Under the pieces are notes generated by a model. It was given only the letters and a program-made list of their open reading frames with translations, did not search any database and was not told where the DNA came from. Of a stretch of 64,000 nt of DNA, positions 1 to 9,535 are shown piece after piece. Made by a program: the position numbers and the translations under genes. Within the stretch, counting starts at the first letter, position 1, and each line of letters opens with the position of its first letter. Source of the stretch: Streptomyces sp. A012304 (GTDB lineage: Bacteria > Actinomycetota > Actinomycetes > Streptomycetales > Streptomycetaceae); assembly GCF_026008495.1 (NCBI RefSeq), contig NZ_BQUN01000092.1:1-64000 (forward strand). The letters are read 5' to 3'.

Positions 1-50
1 CGGCCCGGGACTGGTGGAGGGTCGGGGGGTGGTGAGGGGTCGGGACTGTA

Positions 51-68
51 ATTCATCATGTGATGAAT
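51..68. promoter_or_regulatory. AT-rich perfect palindrome, probable operator
   Basis: ATTCATCA, a TG spacer and TGATGAAT form a perfect 8+8 bp inverted repeat inside otherwise very GC-rich DNA. The composition contrast and symmetry suggest an operator for a dimeric regulator, perhaps of the GntR/FadR type. The regulated gene probably lies to the left, outside the window, because the nearest gene here (129-890) ends toward this site rather than starting from it. The regulator class is inference. Confidence 0.5.
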
Positions 69-128
69 AGTCCTCCTGGGGGCGGGAGGGCGTCAAGTGG
101 GGGGTGAGGGGGGCGAGGGGGTGCCTGG

Positions 129-890
129 TCAGGGGCGGGTGGCGAGCAGGAGTTCCACGTCGTAGGTCTCCTCGACCGTGCCGTCGGGGAAGGCGGCCAG
201 CAGGTGGTGGCGTTCCTCGGTGACGAAGGCGGCGGTGCGCTCCTCGCCGTGGACCAGGAAGATCGAGTGGCTGGTGATGTTGGCGAGGTGGGTGTCGAGG
301 GGGACGCGACGGCTCCAGCGGACGCGGCGGCCGGTGAAGTCGAAGCCGCTGGTGGGGGCGGTGTGGGTGCCGTCGCCGTTGATGCGGACGACATTGTCGA
401 TGCCGAAGTGACGCTGGACGCGGGCGGTCTGCGCGGCGATCCACGGCACGTCGAGGGCGCTCGTGTTCCACCACAGCGCGAGGGCGCCGCCGGGACGCAG
501 TACGCGCAGGGCCTCCGGGCTCGCGCGGGCCGGGTCGGTCCAGTGCCAGGACTGCGCGTAGGTGAGGAAGTCGAGGGAGGCGGTGGCGAGGGGGAGGTGG
601 TTGCCGTCGCCGCGGACGATCGGCACCTCGGGGAGGGCGCGGCGGAACTGCGCCGCCATGCCGTCGCCGGGCTCCACGGCGACGACGTTCGCGCCGCGGG
701 CGTGCAGGAGGGCGGTGGCGATGCCGGTCCCGGCCCCGACGTCGGCGACCCGCGCACCGGCGAGGGGGCGGCCGGCCATGTCCTCGATCGCGTCCAGGAG
801 GGCGGACGGGTAGGAGGGGCGGTTGGTGGCGTACTGGGCGGCGGCGGAGTTGAAGGAGTGGGCCCGGGCGGCGTCGGAGGGGCGTGTCAT
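129..890 (-). CDS. class I SAM-dependent methyltransferase
   Basis: This 253-residue protein is a probable cytosolic methyltransferase of the Methyltransf_11/UbiE-like type. The SAM-binding motif I reads VADVGAGTGIATALL (about residue 45), followed by an acidic end of strand 2 (VAVEPGDGM). A SWHWTDP motif further on resembles those of small-molecule methyltransferases. The ATG at 890 gives the usual family length; an upstream extension to 1112 is low-complexity Pro/Ala and is rejected. The gene stands alone, with a direct repeat upstream. The substrate cannot be told from sequence. Confidence 0.85.
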   Translation of the reverse strand: MTRPSDAARAHSFNSAAAQYATNRPSYPSALLDAIEDMAGRPLAGARVADVGAGTGIATALLHARGANVVAVEPGDGMAAQFRRALPEVPIVRGDGNHLPLATASLDFLTYAQSWHWTDPARASPEALRVLRPGGALALWWNTSALDVPWIAAQTARVQRHFGIDNVVRINGDGTHTAPTSGFDFTGRRVRWSRRVPLDTHLANITSHSIFLVHGEERTAAFVTEERHHLLAAFPDGTVEETYDVELLLATRP

Positions 891-1045
891 GGGGTCATGA
901 TGGTGGGCGGGTGTGGGGAGGGGAATGGGACGGGGTGCGGGGGGCGGGGCCCGGGTGCGGGGCCCGGGTGCGGGGTGAATCCTCTGGTCCGCCGTCGGAG
1001 CAGCGGGGGCATCGTCATGGCCGGGAGGGCGGCGGGCCGCGCTGC

Positions 1046-1119
1046 GGGCGGCGGGGCCGACGGAGCCGGAAACAGGCAGGTCGGGCGGCGGGGCCGATGG
1101 AGCCGGAAACAAGCAGGTC
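1046..1119. repeat. two tandem 37-bp copies
   Basis: Two nearly identical copies begin at 1046 and 1083 and each contains GGAGCCGGAAACA. They lie just downstream of the stop codon of the membrane protein gene at 1129-1650, in the gap before the methyltransferase. No coding function is visible. Confidence 0.75.
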
Positions 1120-1128
1120 GGGCGGCTC

Positions 1129-1650
1129 TCAGGTGCGGTGGCGCTTTTTGGCGGGGTTGCCGGTGCGGCGGGTGGTGCGGCGTTCGTGACGGGTGCGGGC
1201 CTCGTCGTACTCCTGGCGGTGGAGTTTCTCGCCGGGGGCCTCGGTGAGCGAGCGGAAGAAGTAGGCGAGGAGGGAGCCGACGAAACCGATGGCCAGCAGG
1301 CCGCGCAGGGAGGCCTGGCGGTCGGGGTCGGGGCGCCTGGAGAAACTGTCCCAGGTGTGCCGGAAGGCCAGCGCGCTGCAGATCGCGAACATGACGACGA
1401 CCAGCACGGTCACGAAGCCGCCGATGTCGGCGATGGCCAGGCCCTGGTAGGCGAAGCGCAGGACCAGGCAGGAGACGGCCGCGGCGGCGAGCGAGCCGAC
1501 GGCCACGGCGATGCGGCGGGCCGGGTAGCCGCCGTCGTGGTCGACCCAGGTGGTGCCGAAGAAGCGGAGGGGTTCGGGGCGCGGGCCCGTGGGGGTACCC
1601 GAGCCCGGGGAGCCCGCCGAGGTGTCCGAGGTGCCGTTTTCGTCGCTCAC
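1129..1650 (-). CDS. small multi-pass membrane protein, unknown function
   Basis: This 173-residue protein has a hydrophilic Gly/Ser/Thr/Pro-rich N-terminus, three hydrophobic segments (about residues 47-67, 78-98 and 117-133) and a strongly charged Arg-rich C-terminal tail. It is probably an integral membrane protein with the tail in the cytoplasm. I recognise no catalytic motif. Similar Streptomyces proteins are sometimes labelled EamA-like transporters, but at this length and with three segments that label is weak. The start is a GTG with CATAAT six bases upstream, compatible with a leaderless mRNA. Confidence 0.7.
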   Translation of the reverse strand: MSDENGTSDTSAGSPGSGTPTGPRPEPLRFFGTTWVDHDGGYPARRIAVAVGSLAAAAVSCLVLRFAYQGLAIADIGGFVTVLVVVMFAICSALAFRHTWDSFSRRPDPDRQASLRGLLAIGFVGSLLAYFFRSLTEAPGEKLHRQEYDEARTRHERRTTRRTGNPAKKRHRT

Positions 1651-1704
1651 GGGACGATTATGGCTCCGGACGGAGGGCGGGCTCCCGGGTGGGTCGCGCG
1701 TGGG

Positions 1705-2034
1705 TCAGGCGCAGCGCGGTGCGATGTAGCCGTCGCTGCCGGTCTGCACGTACGCGTCCGAGACGAACTGGCTGTCGGCGATGTTGTCCCAGATGTTCGT
1801 CGTGCCGTACGGGCCGGACACCAAGGTGCCCGAGGTCTGGCAGAAGATCGGCACGCGCGTGCCCTCGGGCAGCACCTTGACGATCGGGTAGCTGGTGCCC
1901 GGACCGCTGCGGACGTTCAGCCGGACACCCGGTGCGATCGGGTAGTACGTCACCGCCACGGCCGCTGTCGTGGTGACGCCCGCCTGGGCCTCGTCGCCGT
2001 CGCCGGCGGTCTCTTCGACATGCTCGACAGACAT
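1705..2034 (-). CDS. bacterial SH3-domain protein
   Basis: This 109-residue protein carries a bacterial SH3 (SH3b) fold in residues 35-105. The diagnostic motif is RLNVRSGPGTSYPIV, followed by a strand-rich segment ending in CA. SH3b domains usually bind peptidoglycan or other wall ligands, but no signal peptide or transmembrane segment is visible here, so export by this start would be non-classical. The start has a good ribosome binding site (GGGGGAGG). The gene is divergent from the kinase at 2216; the shared 180-bp region must hold both promoters. Confidence 0.75.
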   Translation of the reverse strand: MSVEHVEETAGDGDEAQAGVTTTAAVAVTYYPIAPGVRLNVRSGPGTSYPIVKVLPEGTRVPIFCQTSGTLVSGPYGTTNIWDNIADSQFVSDAYVQTGSDGYIAPRCA

Positions 2035-2215
2035 GTTTGACCTCCCCCGTTGGACCCCATGACTGCCATGGGGCCACGTTGATTCCCCCGAACCGCGTCA
2101 TGAAACACCTCTACGCGACTCGCACGCGGAGGCTAGCAAGCCGCCTCGGTCTCATACGAGTCATCGACTAGGCTCCGTGCGTCGCGCGCGCGGCGGAACA
2201 GCACGGGGGTGGTCC

Positions 2216-4378
2216 ATGGCGCCACAGCGCAACACCGGAGCGAACGCGGAAGCGGAACTTCCGGATTACGCCGGCCACTACCGGTTGGAGTCCTGCCTGG
2301 GCTCCGGCGGCATGGGTGTGGTCCATCTGGCCCGCAGCACCTCCGGGATGAAGCTCGCGGTGAAGGTGGTGCACGCCGAGTTCGCGAAGGACCCCGAGTT
2401 CAGGGGCCGTTTCCGGCAGGAGGTGGCGGCCGCGCGTCGAGTGAGCGGCGCGTTCACGGCGCCCGTCGTCGACGCCGACCCGGAGGCCGAACGGCCTTGG
2501 ATGGCCACCCTGTTCATTCCCGGCCCCACGCTGTCGGATCAGGTGAAGCGGAACGGGCCCATGAACGCGGGCGAGTTGCGGCGACTGATGGCCGGACTCG
2601 CGGAGGCGCTGCGCGACATCCACCGGGTGGGGGTCGTGCACCGGGACCTGAAGCCCAGCAACGTGCTGCTCGCCGAGGACGGTCCGAAGGTGATCGACTT
2701 CGGCATCTCCCGGCCGAAGGACAGCGAACTGCGCACCGAGACCGGCAAGTTGATCGGTACGCCGCCGTTCATGGCGCCGGAGCAGTTCCGGCGGCCGCGT
2801 GAGGTGGGGCCGGCCGCCGACATCTTCGCGCTCGGCTCGGTGCTGGTGCACGCGGCCACGGGACGCGGGCCGTTCGACTCGGACAGCCCGTACGTCGTCG
2901 CCTACCAGGTCGTGCATGACGAGCCGGACCTGACGGGCGTACCGCAGAGTCTCGCGCCGCTGGTGCTGCGGTGTCTGGCGAAGGAGCCCGAGGAGCGGCC
3001 GACGCCGGACGAGTTGATGCGCGAGCTGCGGTCGGTGGCGGCCTCGTACGACACGCAGGCGTTCATACCGGCGCAGCGGGAGATCGGCGGGGGCGGCGCG
3101 GCGGACGTGCCCGCGGCGGACGTGCCCGCGGCGGACGTACCGGAGGGAGGAGCGGTCTCGTCCGGACCGCTGCGGGACGGGGGTGCGCGGGCGGCTCGTA
3201 AGCGGCGGCGGCTCGCGCTCGCCGTGGGCGCGCTGGTGCTGGTCGCGGGTGGTGGGCTCGGCTCGCTGCTGTGGCTGGGCGGGGACGGCGCGGAGGGCGC
3301 CGGGCGGGATCCGGGCGGCGGATCTCGGTCGGCGGGCACGTTCACGCCCTGGGCGACGAAGCCCGTCGCCGGGGGCGTCGGCGGGGTTCCGCAGTGCGCG
3401 TACGACGCGAAGCGGCTGCTGTGCGCGCAACCTGGGCTCGTGTCGGCGCTCGACGCGTCGGACGGGCGCGTGCTGTGGCGGCACGCGCTCTCCCCCGGTG
3501 ACCGGCCGGGCGAGGCGCCGGTCCTCGCGGGCGGGCTCGTGCACGTCCTCACCCACTCGGGCAAGCGCGTGCAGGCCCTGGACCCGGCGTCCGGTTCCCT
3601 GCGCTGGCAGCGGGACGTCTCGGCGTACCCGGGCATCCGGTACGCCGGCGGCACGCTGCTGCTGACCGCCGCCGACGGCGAGGTGACCGGTGTGGACGCC
3701 GCGTCGGGCCGTACCGAGTGGACGCGGCGGATCGCGGGGGCGGGCGAGGCGTTCTTCCTGTCGTTCCCGGAGGACCCGCTGGCCTATGCGACGAGCACGT
3801 CCGACGACGGGCGGACCCGCGTCACGGCCGTCGACCCGGCCACCGGGGAGGTGCGCTGGGACGAGCGGCTCGACGGCGAGCTGACGCTGGTGGGCACCGC
3901 GCGCGACAGCCTGGTGCTGCTGGCCGGGAGCGGCGAGTACGGCAAGGCCGACGCCGTGGTCCGCTTCCACCCCGGGACGAAGGTGACGCAGCGGGTGGCG
4001 CTGACCGTCGCGCTCCAGCAGACGCGCGTCGCCGTGCACGGGGACCGGGTGTACCTGCTGGCCCTCGACGGTGCGCTGGTGGCCGTCGACACGCGCGAGG
4101 GCGAGCGGCTGTGGTCGTTGCAGACGGCGGTGAGCCGGGGGTCGGTGCCGGCCGCCGACGGCCGGCATGTGTATTTCAGCGCCGCCGACGGCCGTCTCCT
4201 CGCCGTGGACACGGACGCGGGGAAGCTGGTCGGGCAGACCGCGCTGCGGCTCGGTGCGAACTCCGGCGAGGTCGTGACGGCGCTGCCCGCGCCGGGGGTG
4301 GCCGGCGGCCGGGTCTACGCGGGCGCACCCGACGGGACCGTCTTCGCGGTGGACGGACGGGACCCGTCGGGCTGGTGA
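2216..4378 (+). CDS. transmembrane Ser/Thr protein kinase with PQQ-like beta-propeller
   Basis: This 720-residue receptor-type kinase has a cytoplasmic Hanks-type catalytic domain at residues 20-275: glycine loop LGSGGMG, the AVK lysine, HRDLKPSN, IDFG and APE motifs are all intact. A linker follows with three short AADVP repeats, then a basic stop-transfer and one membrane helix (about 330-356). The C-terminus (about 395-720) is made of PQQ/Trp-docking repeats (ALDASDGRVLW, ALDPASGSLRW and similar) and probably folds as an extracytoplasmic propeller that senses a ligand. The ATG at 2216 is preferred over a GTG at 2177 because it follows a G-rich binding site. The ligand and substrates are unknown. 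Confidence 0.92.
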   Translation: MAPQRNTGANAEAELPDYAGHYRLESCLGSGGMGVVHLARSTSGMKLAVKVVHAEFAKDPEFRGRFRQEVAAARRVSGAFTAPVVDADPEAERPWMATLFIPGPTLSDQVKRNGPMNAGELRRLMAGLAEALRDIHRVGVVHRDLKPSNVLLAEDGPKVIDFGISRPKDSELRTETGKLIGTPPFMAPEQFRRPREVGPAADIFALGSVLVHAATGRGPFDSDSPYVVAYQVVHDEPDLTGVPQSLAPLVLRCLAKEPEERPTPDELMRELRSVAASYDTQAFIPAQREIGGGGAADVPAADVPAADVPEGGAVSSGPLRDGGARAARKRRRLALAVGALVLVAGGGLGSLLWLGGDGAEGAGRDPGGGSRSAGTFTPWATKPVAGGVGGVPQCAYDAKRLLCAQPGLVSALDASDGRVLWRHALSPGDRPGEAPVLAGGLVHVLTHSGKRVQALDPASGSLRWQRDVSAYPGIRYAGGTLLLTAADGEVTGVDAASGRTEWTRRIAGAGEAFFLSFPEDPLAYATSTSDDGRTRVTAVDPATGEVRWDERLDGELTLVGTARDSLVLLAGSGEYGKADAVVRFHPGTKVTQRVALTVALQQTRVAVHGDRVYLLALDGALVAVDTREGERLWSLQTAVSRGSVPAADGRHVYFSAADGRLLAVDTDAGKLVGQTALRLGANSGEVVTALPAPGVAGGRVYAGAPDGTVFAVDGRDPSGW

Positions 4379-4388
4379 CCGGCGCAGG

Positions 4389-4432
4389 TTCGGCCTCGGG
4401 CCAGCCCAACTTCGGCCTCGGGTCAGCCCAGC
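4389..4432. repeat. 22-bp tandem duplication of the ilvD 3' end
   Basis: Copies at 4389-4410 and 4411-4432 match except for two bases. The second copy holds the last codons and stop of ilvD (read on the minus strand); the first is the same segment with the stop mutated. It fills nearly the whole space between the convergent kinase and ilvD genes. Confidence 0.85.
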
Positions 4433-6276
4433 TTCGACACGTCCCGCACCGCGCCCTTGTCGGCGCTCGTCGCCATCGCGGCGTAGGCGCGCAGTGCGGC
4501 GGAGACCTTCCGTTCGCGGTTCTTCGGGGCGTACACGCCGTTCAACGTCTCCTTGCGGCGTGCGAGTTCCGCGTCGTCGACGAGCAGCTCGATCGTGCGG
4601 TTCGGGATGTCGATGCGGATGCGGTCGCCGTCCTCGACGAGGGCGATGGTGCCGCCGGCGGCCGCCTCGGGGGAGGCGTGGCCGATGGACAGGCCCGAGG
4701 TGCCGCCGGAGAAGCGGCCGTCGGTGATCAGCGCGCAGGCCTTGCCCAGGCCGCGGCCCTTCAGGTACGAGGTCGGGTAGAGCATCTCCTGCATGCCGGG
4801 GCCGCCCTTGGGGCCCTCGTAGCGGATGACGACGACGTCGCCCTCCTTGACCTGCTGGGTCAGGATCTTCTGGACGGCCTCCTCCTGCGACTCGCAGACG
4901 ACCGCGGGGCCCTCGAAGGTCCAGATCGACTCGTCGACGCCGGCCGTCTTCACCACGCAGCCGTCGACGGCGAGGTTCCCCTTGAGGACCGCGAGGCCGC
5001 CGTCCTTGGAGTAGGCGTGCTCGGCGGAGCGGATGCAGCCGCCCTCGGCGTCGTCGTCGAGGGCCTCCCAGCGCTCGGACTGGGAGAAGGCCTCGGCGGA
5101 GCGGACGCAGCCGGGGGCCGCGTGCCACAGCTCGACCGCCTCGGGGGACGGGGAGCCGCCGCGGACGTCCCAGGTCTTCAGCCAGTCGGCGAGGGATGGG
5201 CTGTGGACGGCGTGCACGTCCTCGTTCAGCAGGCCCGCGCGGTGCAGCTCGCCGAGGAGGGCGGGGATGCCGCCGGCGCGGTGCACGTCCTCCATGTAGT
5301 ACGTGCGGTCCTTCGCGACGTTGGGCGCCACCTTGGCCAGGCACGGCACCCGGCGGGAGACGGCGTCGATCTCGTCGAGGCCGAAGGGGACGCCCGCCTC
5401 CTGGGCCGCCGCCAGCAGGTGCAGGATCGTGTTGGTCGAGCCGCCCATCGCGATGTCCAGCGCCATCGCGTTCTCGAACGCGGCGAACGTGGCGACGTTG
5501 CGGGGCAGGACCGTCTCGTCGTCCTGCTCGTAGTAGCGGCGGGTGATGTCCATGACCGTACGGGCCGCGTCGACGTACAGCTGCTTGCGCGCGGTGTGCG
5601 TGGCGAGGACCGAGCCGTTGCCGGGGAGGGACAGGCCGATGGCCTCGGTCAGGCAGTTCATCGAGTTGGCGGTGAACATGCCGGAGCAGCTGCCGCAGGT
5701 GGGACAGGCGTTCTCCTCGATGCGGAGGATGTCCTCGTCCGAGATCTTGTCGTTCACGGCGTCGGAGATCGCGTCGACCAGGTCGAGCGTGCGGACGGTG
5801 CCGTCGACGAGGGTGGCGCGGCCGGACTCCATCGGGCCGCCGGAGACGAAGACCGTGGGGATGTTCAGCCGCAGGGCGGCGTTGAGCATGCCCGGGGTGA
5901 TCTTGTCGCAGTTGGAGATGCAGATCAGGGCGTCGGCGCAGTGGGCCTCGACCATGTACTCGACCGAGTCCGCGATGAGGTCGCGGGAGGGCAGGCTGTA
6001 GAGCATGCCGCCGTGGCCCATGGCGATGCCGTCGTCGACGGCGATCGTGTTGAACTCGCGCGGGATGCCGCCGGCCTCGACGATCGCCTCGCTGACGATC
6101 CGGCCGACCGGCTGGAGGTGCGTGTGGCCGGGCACGAACTCGGTGAAGCTGTTGGCCACGGCGATGATCGGCTTCCGGCCGATGTCCGCACCGGGTACAC
6201 CGGAGGCGCGCATAAGGGCGCGGGCGCCCGCCATGTTGCGGCCGTGGGTGACTGTGCGGGACCTCAGCTCGGGCAT
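4423..6276 (-). CDS. ilvD: dihydroxy-acid dehydratase
   Basis: This 617-residue enzyme of valine, leucine and isoleucine (and pantothenate) synthesis dehydrates 2,3-dihydroxy-3-methylbutanoate and its methylpentanoate homologue to the 2-oxo acids. Iron-sulphur cysteines are visible in [10 protein letters not shown] and in [15 protein letters not shown]; the C-terminal half has the conserved GGRTLV-type core variant [13 protein letters not shown]. The ATG at 6276 follows AAGGAG and starts with the family-typical [10 protein letters not shown]. It is monocistronic here and convergent with the kinase gene. The length is normal for the short, bacterial form. Confidence 0.98.
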   Translation of the reverse strand: MPELRSRTVTHGRNMAGARALMRASGVPGADIGRKPIIAVANSFTEFVPGHTHLQPVGRIVSEAIVEAGGIPREFNTIAVDDGIAMGHGGMLYSLPSRDLIADSVEYMVEAHCADALICISNCDKITPGMLNAALRLNIPTVFVSGGPMESGRATLVDGTVRTLDLVDAISDAVNDKISDEDILRIEENACPTCGSCSGMFTANSMNCLTEAIGLSLPGNGSVLATHTARKQLYVDAARTVMDITRRYYEQDDETVLPRNVATFAAFENAMALDIAMGGSTNTILHLLAAAQEAGVPFGLDEIDAVSRRVPCLAKVAPNVAKDRTYYMEDVHRAGGIPALLGELHRAGLLNEDVHAVHSPSLADWLKTWDVRGGSPSPEAVELWHAAPGCVRSAEAFSQSERWEALDDDAEGGCIRSAEHAYSKDGGLAVLKGNLAVDGCVVKTAGVDESIWTFEGPAVVCESQEEAVQKILTQQVKEGDVVVIRYEGPKGGPGMQEMLYPTSYLKGRGLGKACALITDGRFSGGTSGLSIGHASPEAAAGGTIALVEDGDRIRIDIPNRTIELLVDDAELARRKETLNGVYAPKNRERKVSAALRAYAAMATSADKGAVRDVSKLG

Positions 6277-6473
6277 CGTCGCTCGCTCCTTCAGACAGAT
6301 CTGGCTGTTATTGAGCGTACGCCGGTCATCCAGGGGGCGGGACGAGGTGTCCGGTATGCGGGATGAGTGTCTCGCCGGGGGTGGGGACCGGGGGTGCGCT
6401 GGCGGGGACGGGGATGGGGAGTGTCGGGGGTCGAGAGTAGCGGGGCTCGGGAGTGGTGGGGTGGTGGGACCGG

Positions 6474-7253
6474 TCAGAGGCCGGTCAGGTGTCGTTGTAC
6501 GACGGGCGCCACGCGCGCGATGATCTGCTCCGGGTCGGCCGACGCCAGCGGCTCCACCTTGATGACGTACCGGAGCATCGCGGTGCCGACCAGCTGCGCG
6601 GCGGCCAGTTCCGCGCGCAGTTCCGCGTCCGGGAGGTCGATCCGGGCGGAGATGCGGCGCAGCACCTGCGAGGCGATCAGGCGGCGGAAGACGGCGGCCG
6701 CGGTGTCGTTGTTGACCGCCGAGCGGATGATCGCCAGCACGGGTGTGCGGGTGGTCGGGTTCTCCCAGATGCCGAAGACGAAGCGGGTCAGGCGCTCGCC
6801 CACGCCCTCCAGCGGCCCGTCGGCGATCGCCTCGGGCGCGTTCAGCGCGGGCGCGAAGGCGACCTCGATGGCCGCCGCGAAGACCTGCTCCTTGGTGCCG
6901 AAGTAGTGGTGCACGAGCGCCGAGTCGACCCCGGCTGCCTTGGCGATGCCCCGCACGGACGTCTTCTCGTAGCCCCGCTGGGAGAACTCCGCGCGGGCGG
7001 CGGTGAGGATCCGGTCCCGGGTGTCCGAGGCTTCGGTGCGCGGGGGGCGGCCTCGACGGCGGGGGGTGGGGTCGGTGCCGGTGGGGTCCGGGTGGCTGGT
7101 GCCGACAGGGCCTGGCGCGGTCGGTGCGGGGCTGGTGCCGGTGGGGCCCGGGGCGGTCGGTGCGGGGCCGGCCGTGCCGTTGGTGTCCCTGTCCGCGGGC
7201 TCGGGGTCGCCGGGGCGGTCGTGGTCGTGGTGGCGGGTGCCGGGGTTCGTCAC
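6474..7253 (-). CDS. TetR family transcriptional regulator
   Basis: This 259-residue regulator has a TetR helix-turn-helix at about residues 72-118 ([20 protein letters not shown], then [11 protein letters not shown]) and a typical helical ligand domain after it. The first 70 residues are an unusual Pro/Gly/Thr-rich tail with PTAPGP repeats, encoded by imperfect DNA repeats. The GTG at 7253 overlaps the stop of the upstream isomerase gene by four bases, so the two are translationally coupled and probably co-transcribed. The ligand is unknown; coupling suggests control related to the isomerase or to its substrate. Confidence 0.88.
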   Translation of the reverse strand: MTNPGTRHHDHDRPGDPEPADRDTNGTAGPAPTAPGPTGTSPAPTAPGPVGTSHPDPTGTDPTPRRRGRPPRTEASDTRDRILTAARAEFSQRGYEKTSVRGIAKAAGVDSALVHHYFGTKEQVFAAAIEVAFAPALNAPEAIADGPLEGVGERLTRFVFGIWENPTTRTPVLAIIRSAVNNDTAAAVFRRLIASQVLRRISARIDLPDAELRAELAAAQLVGTAMLRYVIKVEPLASADPEQIIARVAPVVQRHLTGL

Positions 7254-8074
7254 CTGCGGGGGACCTTGAGGGCGGAGGCCAGGTGGAGGCGGGTGAAGGC
7301 GAGGGCCTCCGCCAGGTCGGCCTCGCGTTCGACGCCGGACATGGCGCGTCGGGTGTTGACCTCGATGACGACATGGCCGTCGAAGCCGCTCAGCGCGAGC
7401 CGCTCCAGCAGCTCGGCGCAGGGCTGGGTGCCGCGGCCGGGCACCAGGTGCTCGTCCTTGTTGGAGCCCATGCCGTCGGCGAGGTGGACGTGGCCGAGGC
7501 GGTCGCCCATGCGGTCGAGCATCTGCATCGCGTCCGTACGGGCCGTCGCGGCATGGCTGAGGTCGATCGTGAAGTGCCGGTAGTCGTCCTTCGTCACGTC
7601 CCAGTCGGGCGCGTACGCGAGCATCTCGCGGTCCCGGTAGCGCCAGGGGTACATGTTCTCGACGGCGAACCGCACGTCCGTCTCGTCCGCCATCCGCCAG
7701 ATCCCCCGCACGAAGTCGCGCGCGTACTGGCGCTGCCAGCGGAACGGCGGGTGGACGACGACGGTGGACGCCCCGAGCTTCTCGGCCGCCGCGCGGGCCC
7801 GCTGGAGCTTGACCCACGGGTCGGTCGACCACACCCGCTGCGTGATGAGCAGGCAGGGGGCGTGCACGGCCAGGATCGGAACCTGGTGGTAGTCGCTCAG
7901 CCTGCGCAGCGCGTCGATGTCCTGGCTGACCGGGTCGTTCCAGACCATGACCTCGACACCGTCGTACCCGAGGCGCGCGGCGATCTCGAAGGCCGTCGCC
8001 GTCGACTCCGGATAGACCGAGGCCGTCGACAGGGCGACCTTCGCATCCGGGATGCGCACCACTGGTTCTGCCAC
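7250..8074 (-). CDS. sugar phosphate isomerase/epimerase family protein (xylose isomerase-like TIM barrel)
   Basis: This 274-residue AP-endonuclease-2-type TIM barrel protein shows [17 protein letters not shown] near the N-terminus, [15 protein letters not shown] with a likely metal-binding Glu, IDLSHAA, HVHLADG and VIEVN near the end. These are the metal-binding strands of the family. Members isomerise or epimerise sugars or inositol derivatives; the substrate is not determinable here. The GTG at 8074 lies 7 nt after TACCCT, so the transcript may be leaderless. It overlaps the downstream TetR gene by four bases. Confidence 0.87.
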   Translation of the reverse strand: MAEPVVRIPDAKVALSTASVYPESTATAFEIAARLGYDGVEVMVWNDPVSQDIDALRRLSDYHQVPILAVHAPCLLITQRVWSTDPWVKLQRARAAAEKLGASTVVVHPPFRWQRQYARDFVRGIWRMADETDVRFAVENMYPWRYRDREMLAYAPDWDVTKDDYRHFTIDLSHAATARTDAMQMLDRMGDRLGHVHLADGMGSNKDEHLVPGRGTQPCAELLERLALSGFDGHVVIEVNTRRAMSGVEREADLAEALAFTRLHLASALKVPRR

Positions 8075-8410
8075 GAGGGACAGGGTACGGTCCTCCGCTT
8101 CCCACCGGGGGAGAGTGGCCGTGCCACTCCCGCGGGGGCGCGCCGGTCGGCCACGCGCGCGTGAGGAGCGGGGAGGACGCCGAGGGATGGCCATAACGGC
8201 CGATTGTGGTGCCTTACGGGCAGGTGAGGGCCGGGTGGAGACGCGCGGACGGCCACTCGGCGGCGGCGTCAACGATTCGTGCGGCGCGGTTGTTCAGGAA
8301 CGAGGAGGTGGTGCACCTCACGCGATTCACGCGATCGGCGCGCACACCGGCGCACGGATCGACGCACGGACCGGCATATCGACGCGCGAACCGGAATGCG
8401 AGACTCCGGT
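8075..8410. other. non-coding stretch upstream of the isomerase gene
   Basis: No gene with convincing codon use is visible. It contains one copy of the iterated palindrome CACGCGCGCGTG (8152-8163) and a GAGGTG/CACCTC inverted repeat (8305-8319). The leaderless promoter of the isomerase gene lies at its left edge. Confidence 0.5.
8152..8163. repeat. iterated palindrome CACGCGCGCGTG (non-coding copy)
   Basis: Exact copies also occur at 11671, 33447, 35990, 38646, 45003 and 52980, all inside genes but in two different codon frames that encode different residues. A 14-bp version is near 48774. The function is unknown; this entry marks the only intergenic copy. Confidence 0.7.
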
Positions 8411-8512
8411 GCACCGGAGCCCTACCGGCACACGGGGCTCAGCCGCACCGGAGCCCTACCGGCACGGGACTCAGCCGCACCGGAAGTCCCACCAGTACGC
8501 GGGCTTCAGTCC
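8411..8512. repeat. three degenerate 32-36-bp tandem units overlapping the ppx stop
   Basis: Units start at 8411, 8445 and 8477, each beginning GCACCGGA. The third unit contains the ppx stop codon (8506-8508), and in the ppx direction the other two follow it. Each later unit keeps a CTGA at the matching position. Confidence 0.8.
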
Positions 8513-9438
8513 CCCACCATGTGATCCAGTCGCCGCAGGATCACGCCCTCCCGCAGGGCCCACGGGCAGATCTCCAGCGTCTCGACGCCGAACAGGTCCA
8601 TCGCGCCCTCGGCGACCAGCGCGCCCGCCAGCAGCTGCCCCGCGCGGCCCTCGGAGACGCCCGGCAGCTCCGAGCGCTGGGCGGCGGTCATGCCGGCCAG
8701 GCGTGGCACCCAGGCCTCCAGGGACTCCCGCTTCAGCTCCCGCTGGACGTACAGGCCCTCGGTGGAGCGTGCGGCGCCGGCGATGCGGGCGAGTTGCTTG
8801 AACGTCTTCGACGTGGCGACGACGTGGTCGGGAGCACCGAAGCGGCTGAACTCGCCGACCGTACGGGCTATCTCCGTGCGCGCGTGGCGGCGCAGCGCGC
8901 GTATGTCCCCCGGGTCGGGCGGGTCGCCGGGAAGCCAGCCGGCCGTGAGCCGGCCCGCGCCGAGCGGGAGGGAGACGGCCGCGTCGGGCTCCTCGTCGAT
9001 GCCGTAGGCGATCTCCAGGGAGCCGCCGCCGATGTCCAGGACCAGCAGCTTGCCGGCGGACCAGCCGAACCAGCGGCGGGCGGCGAGGAAGGTGAGCCGG
9101 GCCTCCTCCGCGCCGGTGAGGACCTGGAGCTCGACGCCGGTCTCCTCCTGCACGCGCGCGAGGACGTCGTCGGCGTTGCTCGCCTCGCGCACCGCGGAGG
9201 TCGCGAAGGGCAGCAGGTCCTCGACACCCTTGTCCTCGGCGGCCTGGAGCGCCTCGTGGACGACCCCGATCAGCCTGTCGACGCCCTCGGGGTGGATCGC
9301 CCCGTCTCCGTCGAGGAGTTGGGCGAGGCGCAGTTCCGCCTTGTGCGAGTGCGCGGGCAGCGGGCAGGCGCCGGGGTGCGCGTCGACCACCAGCAGGTGC
9401 ACCGTGTTCGATCCCACGTCGAGGACACCGAGTCTCAT
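8506..9438 (-). CDS. ppx: Ppx/GppA family exopolyphosphatase
   Basis: This 310-residue cytosolic phosphatase has the ASKHA fold of exopolyphosphatases and pppGpp phosphohydrolases. Seen are the phosphate loop [11 protein letters not shown] at the N-terminus, [18 protein letters not shown], and the second phosphate motif [10 protein letters not shown]. The short length, lacking the C-terminal domains of E. coli Ppx, is usual for actinobacterial PPX1-type proteins. The ATG at 9438 has TAGCGT 7 nt upstream, suggesting a leaderless mRNA. Whether it prefers polyphosphate or (p)ppGpp cannot be told. Confidence 0.92.
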   Translation of the reverse strand: MRLGVLDVGSNTVHLLVVDAHPGACPLPAHSHKAELRLAQLLDGDGAIHPEGVDRLIGVVHEALQAAEDKGVEDLLPFATSAVREASNADDVLARVQEETGVELQVLTGAEEARLTFLAARRWFGWSAGKLLVLDIGGGSLEIAYGIDEEPDAAVSLPLGAGRLTAGWLPGDPPDPGDIRALRRHARTEIARTVGEFSRFGAPDHVVATSKTFKQLARIAGAARSTEGLYVQRELKRESLEAWVPRLAGMTAAQRSELPGVSEGRAGQLLAGALVAEGAMDLFGVETLEICPWALREGVILRRLDHMVGD

Positions 9439-9535
9439 GGACGGAACGCTACTGCCACCTGCGGCGTCCCCGGCCCGCCGGTGCGGATCCTGAGACGGTT
9501 CCCGCGTGCGGTCCGGGGCGACTTACCCTGGACGC

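Noticed and set aside
2168..5344. Very long open frame (over 1000 codons) on the minus strand across the kinase gene
   Set aside because: It is antisense to a kinase with all catalytic motifs intact and partly to ilvD in another frame; its composition is Arg/Pro/Gly-rich, typical of shadow frames in high-GC DNA.
8214..8414. 66-codon open frame on the minus strand
   Set aside because: No ribosome binding site, leaderless promoter or recognisable product; it runs into degenerate repeats.
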